64,000 nt of DNA from Mixophyes australis (GCA_036250195.1 JAVHZZ010000005.1:129331500-129395499), one strand, 5' to 3'. Positions 11,559 to 23,139 are shown, counted from the stretch's first letter. A program made the numbers and translations. The notes: a model not told the origin generated them from the letters alone.

Positions 11559-12680
11559 AAAGGGGGGCCGCGGTGTGCGTGCGCCTGATGTCCGCGCGCA
11601 CACACGTACAATGTTCAACTGCAAATACGCGAGTGCAAGCACCGGTCTCAGTGCGTGCATGTACACTCCTACTACGCATGCGCCGATGACGCATGTGCAG
11701 TCACACCAAGGAACCCCACTGTGTGAGCCGAATCAAGTCTGCACGCACACAGTGGGGAAAGAGGTGATGATGTCATCACCTCTGGCCCACACACATAGTC
11801 CACATGTGTGTGGTGAATCATCACACACACACACGTTGCCGTTGGGGAGGCTGGGAGTTTCTGGGTCTGGACTATAAAAACCAGACCTGGGACTCCCCTT
11901 TGCTCTCTCTGCTGCCTGCCCCCTGGACAATGAGCATACACTACACTACAGAAAACATACACTACACTACAGAAAAGTGTATACTATAGGAATACACTAT
12001 TCTATAGGGATACACTATACTGCAGAAAATATACACTACACTACAGAAAAGGATTCAATATTACAGGAACGTTCCCTACATTGCAGACAAAGAATTGGAT
12101 CCAGGATGGAAGGATTTGATAAGTATCATTGGTAATAATATATATCTATAAAGCTATATGTTTGTAATGTTGGTTTACCTATTTATATACATATAACGGT
12201 GTAGTTATTGTTTGATATCTGTGATAGTTAAATCAATATTATAAATACTAATTCTTATTAAAGATACATATGTAAAGAAAATAGTGCAAGGATAGTGTAA
12301 GGAATAAAGCTGGTGAATCTAGGGTTAAGTTTATAATTATATACTATGTTATGTTGAACAATGTTATGATGTATGTGTGAACTGTGAGTGCAGGGTTTCT
12401 GTGTTAACAGTAAAATACTTTGCTTTGAATATACATATGTTGTGAGTATTGGTTATTTATAAGGAATATATATTGTGAACCACTGCTGAGATACAGTGGT
12501 TATTGGATAAATAATTCTGTAAAGCTTAAGTGTTATTTAGTATGGTCAAAACACTGAGTAAGACAACATTGTTTAAGGAAAAGTGCATAAAAAATGCGAG
12601 TTTTATAACGAGTGTATCTGAGAACAGAATAAGAGAATAACGTGCGCATTTAGGGCATAACCACAGGTCCTATTACAGGT
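11559..12680 (+). mobile_element. Insertion in the ERV-C LTR with promoter-like sequence
   Basis: About 1.1 kb absent from the other LTR copy. It opens with a GC- and CpG-rich part (11559-11870) with alternating purine-pyrimidine CA/TG runs. A TATA box (ctataaaaacc, 11871-11881) is followed about 30 bp later by a pyrimidine-rich start-like region. Then come short tandem repeats of the type acactacagaaaa (11936-12055) and AT-rich sequence. The layout suggests a solo LTR of another element, but I could not find clean TG...CA ends or a target duplication. Confidence 0.4.
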
Positions 12681-12776
12681 GCATTACTGATAAGAAATAA
12701 TATATTCTCGCTCATGTGCAAAAGCATCTGAGACAACGCTGTGACATTATATGTGGAGATGGTAAATGTTAATAAT
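12681..12776 (-). repeat. ERV-C left LTR, piece 2
   Basis: Matches 20713-20792 (attactgataagaaataat, tgtggagatg) with a small insertion. It is followed by GT-rich repeats where the next inserted segment starts. Confidence 0.7.
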
Positions 12777-14715
12777 GTGTATGTGTGTGCTATGTTAATA
12801 CAGAATGAGTGTGTGTGTTATGTTAATGTAATGTGTGTGGGCACATTCTGTTAATGTAGTGTGTGTGTGTGTGCAGTGTCGGACTGGGGCATGAAGGGCC
12901 CACCGGGGGAATTCAGCGATAGGGGCCCACTATATTGGGGTGTGGCCAACTTTGAGTGGGTGTGGCCAGTAAAGGGGGTGTGGTCAGGCCATGGAGGACA
13001 ACTTATAGCACTATTTTAAATGTGCACCTTTTTGGATGCAATGCATTAGACCCTGCCCATTCTACTGGTAGGGAACTACATGGGACCCATTAATAAAACA
13101 CTTGTGGTTTGGAAGAAACGCCAGTACCAGCTCCTGTCGTCTCCTAATGCACAAAGACAGTTACTTGTGATAAGTGCATCATTTTGTTACTCCAACCCTT
13201 GCATTATATGTTGTGTTATTGCCCATCATGTATTGAGCTTATTAAAAGCCATTTCAAGGGCTACACAAACCAAATAACATCATTAATTAGAAGACATAAA
13301 CTGCACAATTATTTTTTTAGTACAATGGTTACCAACCTGTTGTTGCTGTGACATGTCCTGGAATAAAAGTCAATTCATAAAAAACAAGTGATTGTAATTC
13401 TCAACAAATCTCAGTGAAATCCATCTCATTTCATTTTAAATACAGTTGATATATGCTTATAATACTTTCACTTTATAACCCCTAAATTCTAAACAGGACA
13501 ACCATCAAAAAGAATGCACAATAGGCAAAAGAAAAAATATATAAATATAATTATGTTCTCTTATGCATGTGCCTTTCTACACGAACATACAATATAGACC
13601 AACATATTATACAACCCTGAATGATTATATTTTCAACTGGATGCAATTGGAATACTAGACTACATGAAAAGCTCCCTTCATTTGCCAGATCTTGTATACA
13701 CAGTCTGATTATTAAAATGACTTTGTTATAATTATTTTTCAAGGACTCTTACAGAATATGCCACTCGTCAAAGACCATACACACAGCATCAGTGCTACTA
13801 CGGTTGCGTGCTTCACCAATGAATGCTTGTTGAGAAGGGAAATTTTAAAAAACAAAAAAATGAAGAGAATACAGCCCATCCAAAGCCTGTCACATTTATT
13901 CCATATATGCTGGTATGCTGCCAGTGTTGTATGAAAGAGAATATAAATATCAAAGGATGGGCGCAAATGGGGGAAGGGTAAAGAAACACAAGGATTGGGT
14001 CAATGAATAAGTCAAGGGGAAAACGGTCCCAAAGTCATTAAAGGATGTTGGTCTTCTAGTTCCACCTATACCGATGTCCCAGATGGTAAACTTACATCAA
14101 TGTGACCTTTTCTATTCCATACAGTATTTGAATAATGTGTCCTCTTGCTTCAAAAAGCACCACCACGATGTACTTTTACTCCCCTCTAAACCTGTTTATT
14201 CTCCTCACCAGAGTGCACATATGGGAGACCAGGGAGAGAACAGAGAAAGATCTCATGGTGTTTTACGTTCTCTATTTATTAAGTTAAAACATGGGGTTAA
14301 AAACACTCACATTTTGTATGTTAAAACCGCTCATATCTTTCAGTCCATCAAACGGCAGTATCCAGCTTCTGTATCCCAGCCACGATCAAACTGGCTGGGC
14401 TTCAGATAACCCGGGGAAACTCTGCAGCGTCAGAGGGGGCGTGGTCTATTGCGTCCAGTGTTGTATGAACCTATGATGACCAAACTGACCTTGGATCAGT
14501 ATGTTGATATCAGGACGTCCTCCTCCCCTGCTCAAACTGCTGAAAAACACACTACCGCGCCTGGGCTTTCTGCATCTGCGCGGTAGTGTGGTTACAGGAA
14601 GTGTCGCCGCCATCTAAACAAAGTTCAACATCAAGCTCCGCCCTAACAATGGAGGGGGCGGAGCTTCAACCCCGCTGGGCCTACCGGTGGATTGACCGGC
14701 TGTCCGGCGGGCCAG

Positions 14716-15210
14716 TCCGAGGCTGTGTGTGTGTGTGTGTGTGTGAGGGGTCAGCATATGAATCTAGTGTGTGTGTGTCAGCATATGAATGTAGTGTGTG
14801 TCAGCATATGAATGTAGTGTGTGTGTGTGTGTGTGTGAGTGTGAGGGGGCAGCATATGAATGCAGTGTCGGACTGTTGGAATGTAGTGTGTGTGTTTGGG
14901 GGACAGTAAATGAATGTAGTGTGTGTGTGGGGGGGCCAGTCAATGAATGTAGTGTGTGTGGGTGGGGGCAGTAAATGAATGTAGTGTGTGTGTGTGTGTG
15001 TGAGGGGGCAGCATATGAATGCAGTGTCGGATTGTCGGAATGTAGTGTGTGTGTTTGGGGGCCAGTAAATGAATGTAGTGTGTGTGTGTGTGTGTGGGAG
15101 CCAGTCAATGAATGTAGTGTGTGTGTGTGGGTGGGGGCAGTAAATGAATGTAGTGTGTGTGTCTGTGTGTGAGGGGGCAGTAAATGAATGTAGTGTGGGA
15201 AGGAGGGGGG
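14716..15210 (+). repeat. (GT)n-containing minisatellite
   Basis: About eight to ten units of roughly 55-70 bp, each with a variable (GT)n run followed by a purine-rich block and a phrase such as agtaaatgaatgtag or agcatatgaatg. Two units include cagtgtcggactg or a variant, echoing the element terminus at 12874, so the array may have grown from that end. Long ORFs here on both strands are repeat translations, not genes. Confidence 0.85.
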
Positions 15211-16071
15211 TCTTAATGTAATGTGGGAGGTAGGCTTTTAATGTAATTGTGGAGTGCAGGTGGGGGCTAATTATTGGGTGCTATTTTATTTGTGGGGTGA
15301 TGGTGGGGCAATTTAATGTAATAGTGGGTCTTATGAATTTATAATGGGGTAATTGGACCTTTAATTTAATGCTGGGGTGGTTTGGGAGCTATTTATTGAT
15401 TGTGGGCTGTTTGTAGAAAATGAGGTCTATTTATTAAATGTGATTATGTATTTTTTAATGCCTGTGATTGTTGTCGGAAATGGTAATATTTGTTAAATGT
15501 AAATGCTATTTAAATTATTGCTGGGGCTGTTTGGAGGGAGGGAAATAGGTTTATATATAGTAAATGTGTTTGCTATCTAATGTCAGGGTTGGTTGGAGGG
15601 AAAGAGATCTATTTAGCAAATGTGAATATTATTATTTTAATGTTGTGGCTGGAGGGAGGCCTAATTATAAAACGTGGGTGCTGTTGATTTAACACTGGGA
15701 CTGGTTGGGGTTTTCTACATTTTATGAACCCATATTTTTTCCAAATAGGGCCTCCAATATTCCAGGATCCAGACAACCAGCAAATGAGCCAAACTAACCA
15801 GCAGCCACAAGTGGTAAAAGTGACAAGAACAGATAGATGAGAGCAGGACAGCCTGCCAACTGTCCTGAATCTGGTGGGACAGTCCCGAATTCGGGTGAAT
15901 GTTCCGTTTCACCGTGTACTGCTTGTGAAGGCAGAACTGTGTGCACCTAACAGTGGTGCACACAGTATTGCCTGTGTATTTGTCTAAAATGAGAACCATG
16001 CTACATCATAGGGGGTTACCCTGTCTAAAGTGCCCAGGCCCCCCCAGAGCCTTAATCCAGCTCTGAGCCTG

Positions 16072-16074
<3 letters not shown>

Positions 16075-16136
<62 letters not shown>
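16075..16136. repeat. (AT)n microsatellite
   Basis: About 30 uninterrupted AT dinucleotides. Confidence 0.95.
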
Positions 16137-16138
<2 letters not shown>

Positions 16139-16270
16139 ATTAAGCAACACTAAAATAACCTCTTTTTATATAGATAAATATATATTGAGCCAAAAACCAC
16201 CCTTTAAGGATGGGCCGCTACTTATGGGCCAGTGCTGTGTGCTTGCCCCTGGGCTAAAGTCTGCCAGCCC

Positions 16271-16380
16271 TTTCCTGTCAGTCCAGACTTTGATCAGATA
16301 AGCATTGTACAATACACACAGAAAAGTATGAATACAACAAAAATAGAGCTCAGTGGCCATTTTGATAGGCCTGTTACAAT
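16271..16380 (-). repeat. ERV-C left LTR, piece 3 (U3 start)
   Basis: Near-identical to 20796-20894: actttgatcagataagcatt through ggccattttgataggcctgttaca. On the minus strand it begins TGTAACAGGCC, the TG start of the LTR. Internal ERV-C sequence follows on the right. Confidence 0.8.
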
Positions 16381-16562
16381 CCACCCTCATTTTATGGGTG
16401 TATTATGTTGGTACTGGTACTCGCACAAATATATCATTTGTACTAAACATGGTGCCAGCTCTCTGACACTTGGACATATTCAGTCGATAGAACGTAAAAT
16501 TGTCCTGTAAGATCACAGTATATGTGACTCAATTTTCATTTTAATGCATGACAAAGTCTAAG

Positions 16563-16748
16563 GGGTAAATGTATCATACTCCGGTTTCTTCAACTCGCGG
16601 GAGTTCGGCAAGATGACAGCTAAAATTTAAAGCGGCGCTGCCTTGTAAAGGGAAACTTGCCTTTACAAGGCAGCGCCGCTTTAAATTTTAGCTGTCATCT
16701 CGCCGAACTCCCGCGAGTTGAAGAAACCGGAGTATGATACATTTACCC
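16563..16748. mobile_element. Foldback MITE, almost perfect palindrome
   Basis: 186 bp whose two arms (about 85 bp each) are near-exact inverted repeats, starting GGGTAAATGTATCATACTCC and ending with its complement. Only a few central bases are unpaired. The ends match those of the MITE at 23194. TAAG lies next to the left end and close to the right end. Non-autonomous DNA element; the mobilising transposase is unknown. Confidence 0.85.
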
Positions 16749-16939
16749 ATAAGTCTTGTTCAAAGTCAAAATCTCTCCACTCTGCACTGGGAAAGATTCC
16801 ATACAAGTCCTGCAATCGTCCACATGTAATCGCCAGACTGGCAATGCATATAGATGAGTGCCTGATTCCATGGCCTAGTCCCTCATGTAGTAAAGCACCA
16901 TAAGGAAAACACTGCTATTAGCAGACTCAAGATCCACAT

Positions 16940-17207
16940 CAGGGGCGAACGCAGGGTTTAGAAGGGGGGTCTCCGCCCCCCCGGAAAAAAAATAAATATT
17001 GCGAGAGGCAGCTCCATTTCGGCGAGTCTGAATTCTACAGCAGCCGCGGTGCTGTCAAGCAGCATCCGCGGCAGTGCTGTATTATACTACAATACAGCAC
17101 TGCCGCGGACGCTTCTTTGACAGCGCCGCGGCTGCTGTACAGTACCGTTGGTTCACGGAGGGGAGGGGTTTCTGGAGAACCAGAAACCCCTCCTGCGTGC
17201 GCCACTG
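16940..17207. mobile_element. hAT-type MITE
   Basis: 268 bp with imperfect ends CAGGGGCGAACGCAGG and, inverted, CAGTGGCGCACGCAGG, a hAT-like terminal pattern. A GC-rich inner palindrome (17037-17140) contains paired agcactgccgcgg-type arms. CACAT lies directly outside both ends, part of a possible target duplication. No coding capacity. Confidence 0.7.
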
Positions 17208-17462
17208 CACATAAAGAACTTTATCTTTCTCGATAGTCCATTCTGAGAAAGGAAAGAGAAAATAGGGTGAATCTCAACATCTATCACGAGATAACAAATG
17301 CCCTATAGATGTAATTTTGTATATATTTAAAACTTTCTAATTCTTACACATAACATTCACTTATCCACACAGGCAGTTTTGTGGGTGGTAAGAAATATAA
17401 ATGACCAGTGTACTTCATGTCATTTCTCCAAAGTTTCAAAAGTACAAGTCTCAAAAGTCTTT

Positions 17463-17637
17463 GGGCTAGATTTACTAAGCTGCGGGTTTGAAAAAGTGGG
17501 GATGTTGCCTATAGCAACCAATCAGATTTTAGCTGTCATTTTGTAGAAAGTACTAAATAAATGAAAGATAGAATCTGATTGGTTGCTATAGGCAACATCC
17601 CCACTTTTTCAAACCCGTAGCTTAGTAAATCTATCCC
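17463..17637. mobile_element. Foldback MITE
   Basis: 175 bp with long terminal inverted repeats beginning GGGCTAGATTTACTAAGC. It includes the arms gttgcctatagcaaccaatc and their inverse. The inner gcaaccaatcagattntagct block is shared with the MITE at 23194, so these are related families with different ends. Confidence 0.85.
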
Positions 17638-17699
17638 TTTGTGTTTGTCAATACAGTATAGCACTTCTTCACCCTCTGACTGAAAGTGATGAATCCATA

Positions 17700-18756
17700 T
17701 TGTCATATTTATGCAGTTGTCATAAGGCCTTCTTCTCCAGCATCAAGCAATGTAGGCCACATTTTCAGCAGTTGGTAACTGTAACAATTTTCGTTATGTC
17801 TCTGACCATGGTTTGGATCAATGCAATTCCTTCAGCTTCAGTTTGCTGTAAAATAGCATTAGCTTTTCCTTGGCATGACAATTCTTGCACCAAATGCCCT
17901 AGCACAATCAGTGCTATTTCCATGATGAATTGCATAGCTTGTTTTGTAAACAGTTCAGCTATTTGCACACCATTGAAGGTATAGGTGTATATATTAGCAT
18001 GTCCCACGATGCTCTTCCAGTTCTGGACAGCAGTCCAAATAGACTTAATTTCAAATGTCCCATTCGCAATGGAGAGATTAACAGGGCTTTATGTCTGTTC
18101 AGTGACATAGCAATCAGCCTTGGGTTCAACCAATTGGCTGGCACCGTCTCCTCCTGTCTAATGTCAGACAGTCTGTACAGATGGCTGTGTTTCTGTAGCA
18201 AAAGTCCACACAAGTTCTTTATCAGTTTGTTGTACCAGAAATTTCTCTCTGTCTTGAAAACTCTCCCAGCATAGAGATGTACTTATAGAGAAATCCAAGG
18301 TAAACAGATCTGGTATTATTAGCAAAGTTCGCTTAAATTTAACTAGTCCTGCAAGCAGTTGCAGCACTTCATGTATAACATGGGGGTTTTCTCTTTTCTT
18401 ATGTCGCCTCTACTGTGAATACCATCTTCATGTATTAAAGTGTGTGTCTGTGCCACTTTGTTGTGCACAGATAGCAACTCTTCTTTGACTTCTTCAGCAA
18501 TAGACATGACAGGTTGTGCGGTTGCCGTTGGTAACGGTGCATCTTTAAGCTGTTTTAAAACCATTGACTGATTTGGTTTTATCAGAAAATACACTGGAGT
18601 GTGAGTTTCAGTGCCAATCACAAAATCTGCAAATTTGTCACTAAGTAATCCCCCAGCCAATGTGTCTATAATTGTCTGTTGCACTCTGTTATCAGACATT
18701 TCCCCAATCAGTGTGTGTGTTACTGCATATCCATTGGGCTTTGATGTGTGTGTCAA
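17700..18756 (-). pseudogene. ERV-C envelope-like ORF remnants, C-terminal side
   Basis: Three minus-strand open stretches, 18343-18756 (137 codons), 17959-18213 and 17765-18007, in a row on the coding side of ERV-C. They have stops or frame changes between them. One contains an amphipathic segment with an alternating hydrophobic pattern (MQFIMEIALIVLGHLVQEL); another has a CC near NCLQD. The position before the 3' LTR is where env lies in retroviruses. I do not recognise the family by motif, and no CX6CC was seen. The assignment as envelope is positional inference. Confidence 0.35.
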
Positions 18757-18797
18757 AGTTGAATAATTGGATGAAATAAACTATATTGATTGATATT

Positions 18798-19530
18798 GTT
18801 ATGACGCAATCGCACGATAAATAACGCACACATACACTTACACATTCACTTGTAAATAGTTCACCTTAAAATAGTTCCAACACACAGTTGTTTATAATCA
18901 AATGTAATAGAGTTTACAGTTAAATATAATAATGTTAAAAGCACTTTAAAAGTATCTAAGGCTCAGGATTTAGCAAATGTATCATGTTTAGTATCATTTT
19001 GATCTGCACATTACCATCTCTCATCCTATAATTTCGGCTTTGTGATCGCTTCCTGCAATCAATAGTTATGGAAGATAAAAGATTGAATGATCAAAATTGC
19101 ATTGTGTTTAGAACTGGTTTGGGTCAGTTTCCTTGAGAAGCACATGTTTTCAGCTGTTGGGGGAAGGTGATCCCCTCTTCCCAGAGGAATCCTTTTAACT
19201 GACTTAAGACCTGATTTACATTAGACTGTCCTGAACCCTGAACCAATGGAAACATGTTCTAAACTGAAACCGGATACGATCAAGCTTTTTTTTATCAGCC
19301 AGAGCTCTCTCTTTCGCTCTCTCTCTGAACGTGGCTACATGTGAGCATGGCTGTGTTCCATTGTCCTCGGGGGAGCTCTGTAAGGAAAATGTAATGTATA
19401 CTTTCCTGTTTTAATGTAACATCTTTAATAGGTATCATATATCGGTTATATTGTACCGTATTGTACTTGTTTATTGAACTGCTAAACAAATTGCTTTTGC
19501 TAAATAAATTGTTTGTGCTTTGCAAACACA
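18798..19530 (+). repeat. Possible solo LTR inside ERV-C
   Basis: Interrupts the env-like coding stretches on either side. It begins TGTTATGACGC and ends near GCAAACACA, with an AATAAA at about 19503 close to the end and a CT-rich tract at 19308-19326. These are LTR-like proportions, but I could not confirm a flanking duplication, so ends and identity are tentative. Confidence 0.3.
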
Positions 19531-19559
19531 ATACAATCGCTTGGGCAATGCTTATTTGA

Positions 19560-20155
19560 AAACGATAAAATTACTTTAATATGTGTGACACGCTGTTCAG
19601 TATCAGTGTGTTACCCACCCCCATCACTGTGTTTTCCTCAACCTTCTTTACACCATTATCAGGTAACCAGTAGACATTTTTTACAATGAAAGTCTGCTCA
19701 TAAAACACATCTTGTTTACGTGTTTCATTGTTAAACTCAACAGTAACACTATTAGTAGTTTAGTGCCATGTAAATGTAATGCCCTCATAGGAGTATTCTT
19801 CAGTTTTACAAACAAAGAATTTTGGAGTGATTAATTTGGGTGAGCCACTCCAATTTCATCATTACCCAGTATAGCCCCCTTGAAAGACAATGTATTCATT
19901 TGTTAGATAAGTCTCTCCTCTCTCAGACAACATGTTAGCTATTAAAATTTCTTTATGGGTAAAAAAAAAAACCCTCATTTCTGAACTGCATCCCTCTGTG
20001 CAGACTCCCACTAAATCACAATATTCACACAGACTTGAACTGTTTGTAATGTCTGCGTGCAATAATTCACTGCTCCCTTTCTTTCCCTCTTGCAGCGATT
20101 TACCACATTTTTTACAGTTTTTAAAACTTTTTTGCATTTTTTCCAAAGTTTGCAA
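19560..20155 (-). pseudogene. ERV-C envelope-like ORF remnants, N-terminal side
   Basis: A 97-codon Cys-rich ORF (19862-20155) with CKKCGKSL and CEYCDLVGVCTEGC, followed in the same direction by further open but stop-broken sequence to about 19560. It includes NNET (an N-glycosylation sequon) and a Trp-containing stretch. Cysteine clusters plus sequons fit a secreted or surface protein. It lies about 280 bp downstream of the primer-binding site, so gag and pol have been lost from this copy. Family unknown. Confidence 0.35.
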
Positions 20156-20407
20156 TTATACAATGCAGGCATCACTTTTTCAAACTTACAATTTTTGCTC
20201 CCTTTACAAAACATGTTTCTAGTATGTCATACAAACAAACAGTATGATTAACAAATCATAAATCTCCCTCACTCTCCAGTGAGACAGAGACACAAACAAT
20301 GTGATATCAAACCACAATTCTCCCTCACCCTCACTCTCGGGTGAGCCAGAGACACAAGGTCTTCTAGACCATTCACAAATCTCTTACAAACAGAGATTAA
20401 CCTCTTG

Positions 20408-20427
20408 AAACCCTGCTCGCAGCGCCA
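20408..20427 (-). promoter_or_regulatory. ERV-C primer-binding site candidate
   Basis: On the minus strand, immediately after the LTR, the sequence TGGCGCTGCGAGCAGGGTTT starts with TGG. This is the complement of the CCA end of a tRNA. The first six bases are shared with lysine-type retroviral primer sites, but the rest differs, so the tRNA is not assigned. Confidence 0.5.
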
Positions 20428-20431
20428 TTAA

Positions 20432-20894
20432 ATGCAACATTTATTGTGACGTTTATCTTTATTTTTACGATAAACATAACATAAAAGAAAAAGTAAATCA
20501 AATACTTAGCTTCCAATATGTTCAAGTAACAGTCAATTTCCAGGACCCCTCTTTCACACGAAAGCTGGAAAAACAATAGGCACCTTTCTTCATCGAGGTC
20601 CAGTCATGAGGCAAGGGTCTCTTTGGCTGCATTCCAGTTTTACACTCAGAGAAAAGGGTCTTAAAATCAACTTACACATGAGGGTATAAACATATTTTCA
20701 GACTTGCTATTGGTACATTACTGACAAGAAATAATATACTCTCTCTCATGTGCAGAAGCATCTGAACGCCCTGGCATTATATGTGGAGATGTCTCGGTTC
20801 AGCCTTTGATCAGATAAGCATTTTACAATACACACAGAAAAGTATGAATACAACAAAAATAGAGCTCAGTGGCCATTTTGATAGGCCTGTTACA
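20432..20894 (-). repeat. ERV-C right (5') LTR, intact
   Basis: 463 bp, TGTAACAGG...TTGCA on the minus strand, with AATAAA about 10 bp before its end. It is the uninterrupted reference for the three LTR pieces at left and shows exactly which sequences there were inserted later. Confidence 0.75.
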
Positions 20895-20970
20895 TGCATT
20901 GAAACTTGAGGGAAGTAGGTTCAGAGGAAATATGAGGAAAAACTACTTCACAGTAAGGGTAGTTGATAAG
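20895..20970 (+). pseudogene. CR1-like LINE continuation after ERV-C
   Basis: Continues the CR1 coding pattern cut at 11227: LKLEGSRFRGNMRKNYFTV is the typical C-terminal CR1 block. It is broken again at about 20970 by the Rex1-type tail and resumes at 21438-21536 (aagtcttccatcagaggtgg, an LPSEVVE-like segment). Confidence 0.7.
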
Positions 20971-21437
20971 TTGATAAGCCTTCCAGTCCCCCACCTAACT
21001 GACCTCCTTCCAATCTCCCTCCTACCCCCCTCCCTCTCCTGCCCTCCTCCTACCTCTCTCCTTGTAATTCTTCTCTCCCCCTCTCCATCTCTGCCTCCAT
21101 TCTCCCCCTTCCTCCTCCTACCCTTGTGTCTCTGTCCGTCCGACCCTCCCCTTAGATTGTACGCTCCTTCGAGCAGGGCCTCCTCTCCTCCTGTTCTCCA
21201 CCACCTTAACTCTGCTCTCCAGCTCCTTGTCTCCTCCATGAGGTCCTCCAGCCCTTCTTCCCCTCTATCTACCCCGCTGGGGGCTCTCACCTCTCATCTA
21301 GCTGTACATTGAGCTTCCGAGTTACTGTGCTTTTTTGTTAACTGTACCATGCCGTCTCACCCTGTATCGTGTTTCTGTCTGTCCCTGTACGGCGCTACGG
21401 ATACCTAGTGGTGCCCTATAAATAAAAATTAATAATT
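20971..21437 (+). mobile_element. Rex1-type LINE/SINE 3' tail inserted in CR1
   Basis: Pyrimidine-rich body followed by ttagattgtacgctccttcgagcagg and a tail ending cctataaataaaaattaataa. The same tail plan occurs at 46070-46265, where it ends in (AAT)n. TTGATAAG occurs twice at the left border, and aataaaag at the right may be the other duplication copy. The 147-codon ORF in it is a low-complexity translation. Confidence 0.6.
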
Positions 21438-21536
21438 TGTAATAAAAGTGGAAAAGTCTTCCATCAGAGGTGGTAGAGGCTAATACAATAGAGCAAATTA
21501 AATATGCTTGGGATAGATGTAAAGATATCCTTACAA
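21438..21536 (+). pseudogene. CR1-like LINE, terminal piece
   Basis: Last recognisable part of the CR1 copy, encoding a degraded KVFHQRW / ANTIEQIKYAWDR-type end. Together with 10762-11227 and 20895-20970 it rebuilds the order of one original element. Confidence 0.6.
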
Positions 21537-23139
21537 AAATGTTGTGATGTTCTCTGTTACCTGCCATTATGTACAAAACATGAAATACATAAAACTCACA
21601 GTAACGTTTAGAAGTTAAGCTGCATTTTACATTGCAATCTCTGCCATTTTCTTCACTCTCTTTCCTCTTTGAAAACAAGCTCTGGGCAGGGTTGTTTTAT
21701 TTATTTCTCTGGATCGGACTGACTGTAAGTACACATAATGCAAACTTAATTCATGTCATTAATGAGTGTGTACGCAGCCCATGTATTGCCAGTAGCATGC
21801 TGATTGTGCTCCACAGAAACCTTCTGTGACATCATCAAACTGCCAACTTTCAGTACATTGGCTCTGAATGATCACATGAGATTAGTGTCCCAGGAAATTC
21901 CCACACAAACAGTTAATTTAAATAATTAAAAGAAAATCCTTATGATATGTATATCATTTAAAAATAGTGCTGTTATGAATTTTATGGAACTTGGAGGAAT
22001 TCAAGTAATCAATGTACACATATGCTTATGCTTAAATATTTAATAAAAGTTGTTAGTCTGCAGAGGAATAGTCTGCTCAAGATGGTGCCTAACTAAAAGA
22101 CCAGTAAGGCAAATTCCTGTACTTGGTTGTGCAAAGTTACAAGAGAACCAGATGAAACCAGATGTACTGTGGACCACTGAACGGTCAAACACTGTATGGG
22201 GGAAGTCATAACAGTGTTAAAGTAAAGAATTCTGCAGCTGTAATAAGGAAATGTTTCTAAGTTCCTCCAACACTTATACTACCAGAGGTTAAATAAGTAC
22301 TTGAATTGTTCCTTAAACACCATTAAAAATACATTACTCTTCAATAATATAAGGGAGTTCAAAAAGATAATTTAAGTAATGCCAAGGCATTTGTGATTAA
22401 TAAAGGAAGGGGCTCATTTTTATAGCTGAATTATTTCAACAATGGTTTGTATGTGAATAACCGCACTTTGCAATTTTTTACTCAGAGTACACCATTGTTG
22501 TTTTAAAACTGTGAGTCACAGTCTACAGCAATGGTATTGGACAGTTACCAATATTACTTATATATAGATTGACAAGGATGGGAGAAAGACATGGTAAAAT
22601 GACAAGTAAAATGATAAAAGTAGCAGGTCCATAAAATGCACTGATGCTGAAAAATATAGATATAAACATTTATACAGGTGAAGGACAAAAAATGGGTAAC
22701 CCAATAAATGTATGTGCTGTAGCATTAATGCTGAGGATAATTGATATGGACAATACTTACCCAATATGTGCAATGTAGCTGTATGCAGAGATAAAGCACC
22801 ATTCTTTTACAAGAAAGTCACTCAACTGTTGCCTGATGGTAGAAAACACTTTGTCAAGCATCATTCCAGATTGGATCCAGATTAGCTCACCAAACCATTG
22901 GGTGACCACATGTTCTGTGTGGATCAGGGCATAATCATTCTGAAAACACCCTTCCTGTCAAGTAACAAATTGACACATTTTTCCCATTGCCTGTGCACTG
23001 ATTTCACAAATTTGCATTGACAGATGTTTTTCCACTGCATCTCGACTATTATGTTCAGCTCTTTGGAGTTCAAATTAACGCACCGACACCACAATTCTGG
23101 AGTACATGCTTCCATACATGTTAATAGTAGGATCGGATG
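21537..23139. other. AT-rich sequence without recognised features
   Basis: 1.6 kb, moderately AT-rich, with many short ORFs but no motif, repeat match within the window or clear element end. The right part (about 22800-23139) could still be hAT-derived, as it follows the transposase remnant on the minus strand, but no conserved residue was identified. Confidence 0.4.

Larger units (their letters stand above)
12777..16270. mobile_element. Second composite insertion in the ERV-C LTR (hAT-like end at left)
   Basis: About 3.5 kb missing from the right LTR copy. After a GT-rich lead-in, 12874 begins CAGTGTCGGACTGGG, a terminus resembling hAT-type ends and the end of the element at 40192. The right edge reads ctgtcagtccag before LTR sequence resumes, a weak inverted match. 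Within it, 13060-14700 holds no recognisable gene, and 15201-16070 is G-rich with degenerate repeats around taatgtaatgtggg. I infer one non-autonomous hAT-like element that gained satellites; borders are uncertain. Confidence 0.4.
11228..20894 (-). mobile_element. ERV-C composite: retrovirus-like insertion in CR1 with nested elements
   Basis: The whole segment lies between two halves of one CR1 copy, and TGCA occurs at both junctions (11224-11227 and 20895-20898). Its frame is a minus-strand retroviral element: LTR 20432-20894, primer-binding site, internal remnants 16381-20431, and a second LTR from 11282 to 16380. The second LTR is broken by two later insertions (11559-12680 and 12777-16270). 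About 54 bp at 11228-11281 do not match the other LTR end and are unexplained. No gag, protease or polymerase motif was found. Confidence 0.6.

Noticed and set aside
12874..14883. cagtgtcggactg at 12874 and 14863 as the two ends of one transposon
   Set aside because: Both copies are in the same orientation, so they are not terminal inverted repeats; the second belongs to the minisatellite.
14764..15172. ORFs of 65-114 codons over the GT array (both strands)
   Set aside because: They translate the repeat itself (Val-Cys and His-Thr runs); no start context or homologous domain.
18798..19530. Confident call of a solo LTR
   Set aside because: TG...CA ends and AATAAA are suggestive, but no flanking duplication or second copy was found, so it is listed only at low confidence.
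20869..21312. 147-codon ORF with Pro/Leu/Ser runs
   Set aside because: It crosses the CR1/Rex1-tail junction and is mostly pyrimidine-tract translation.
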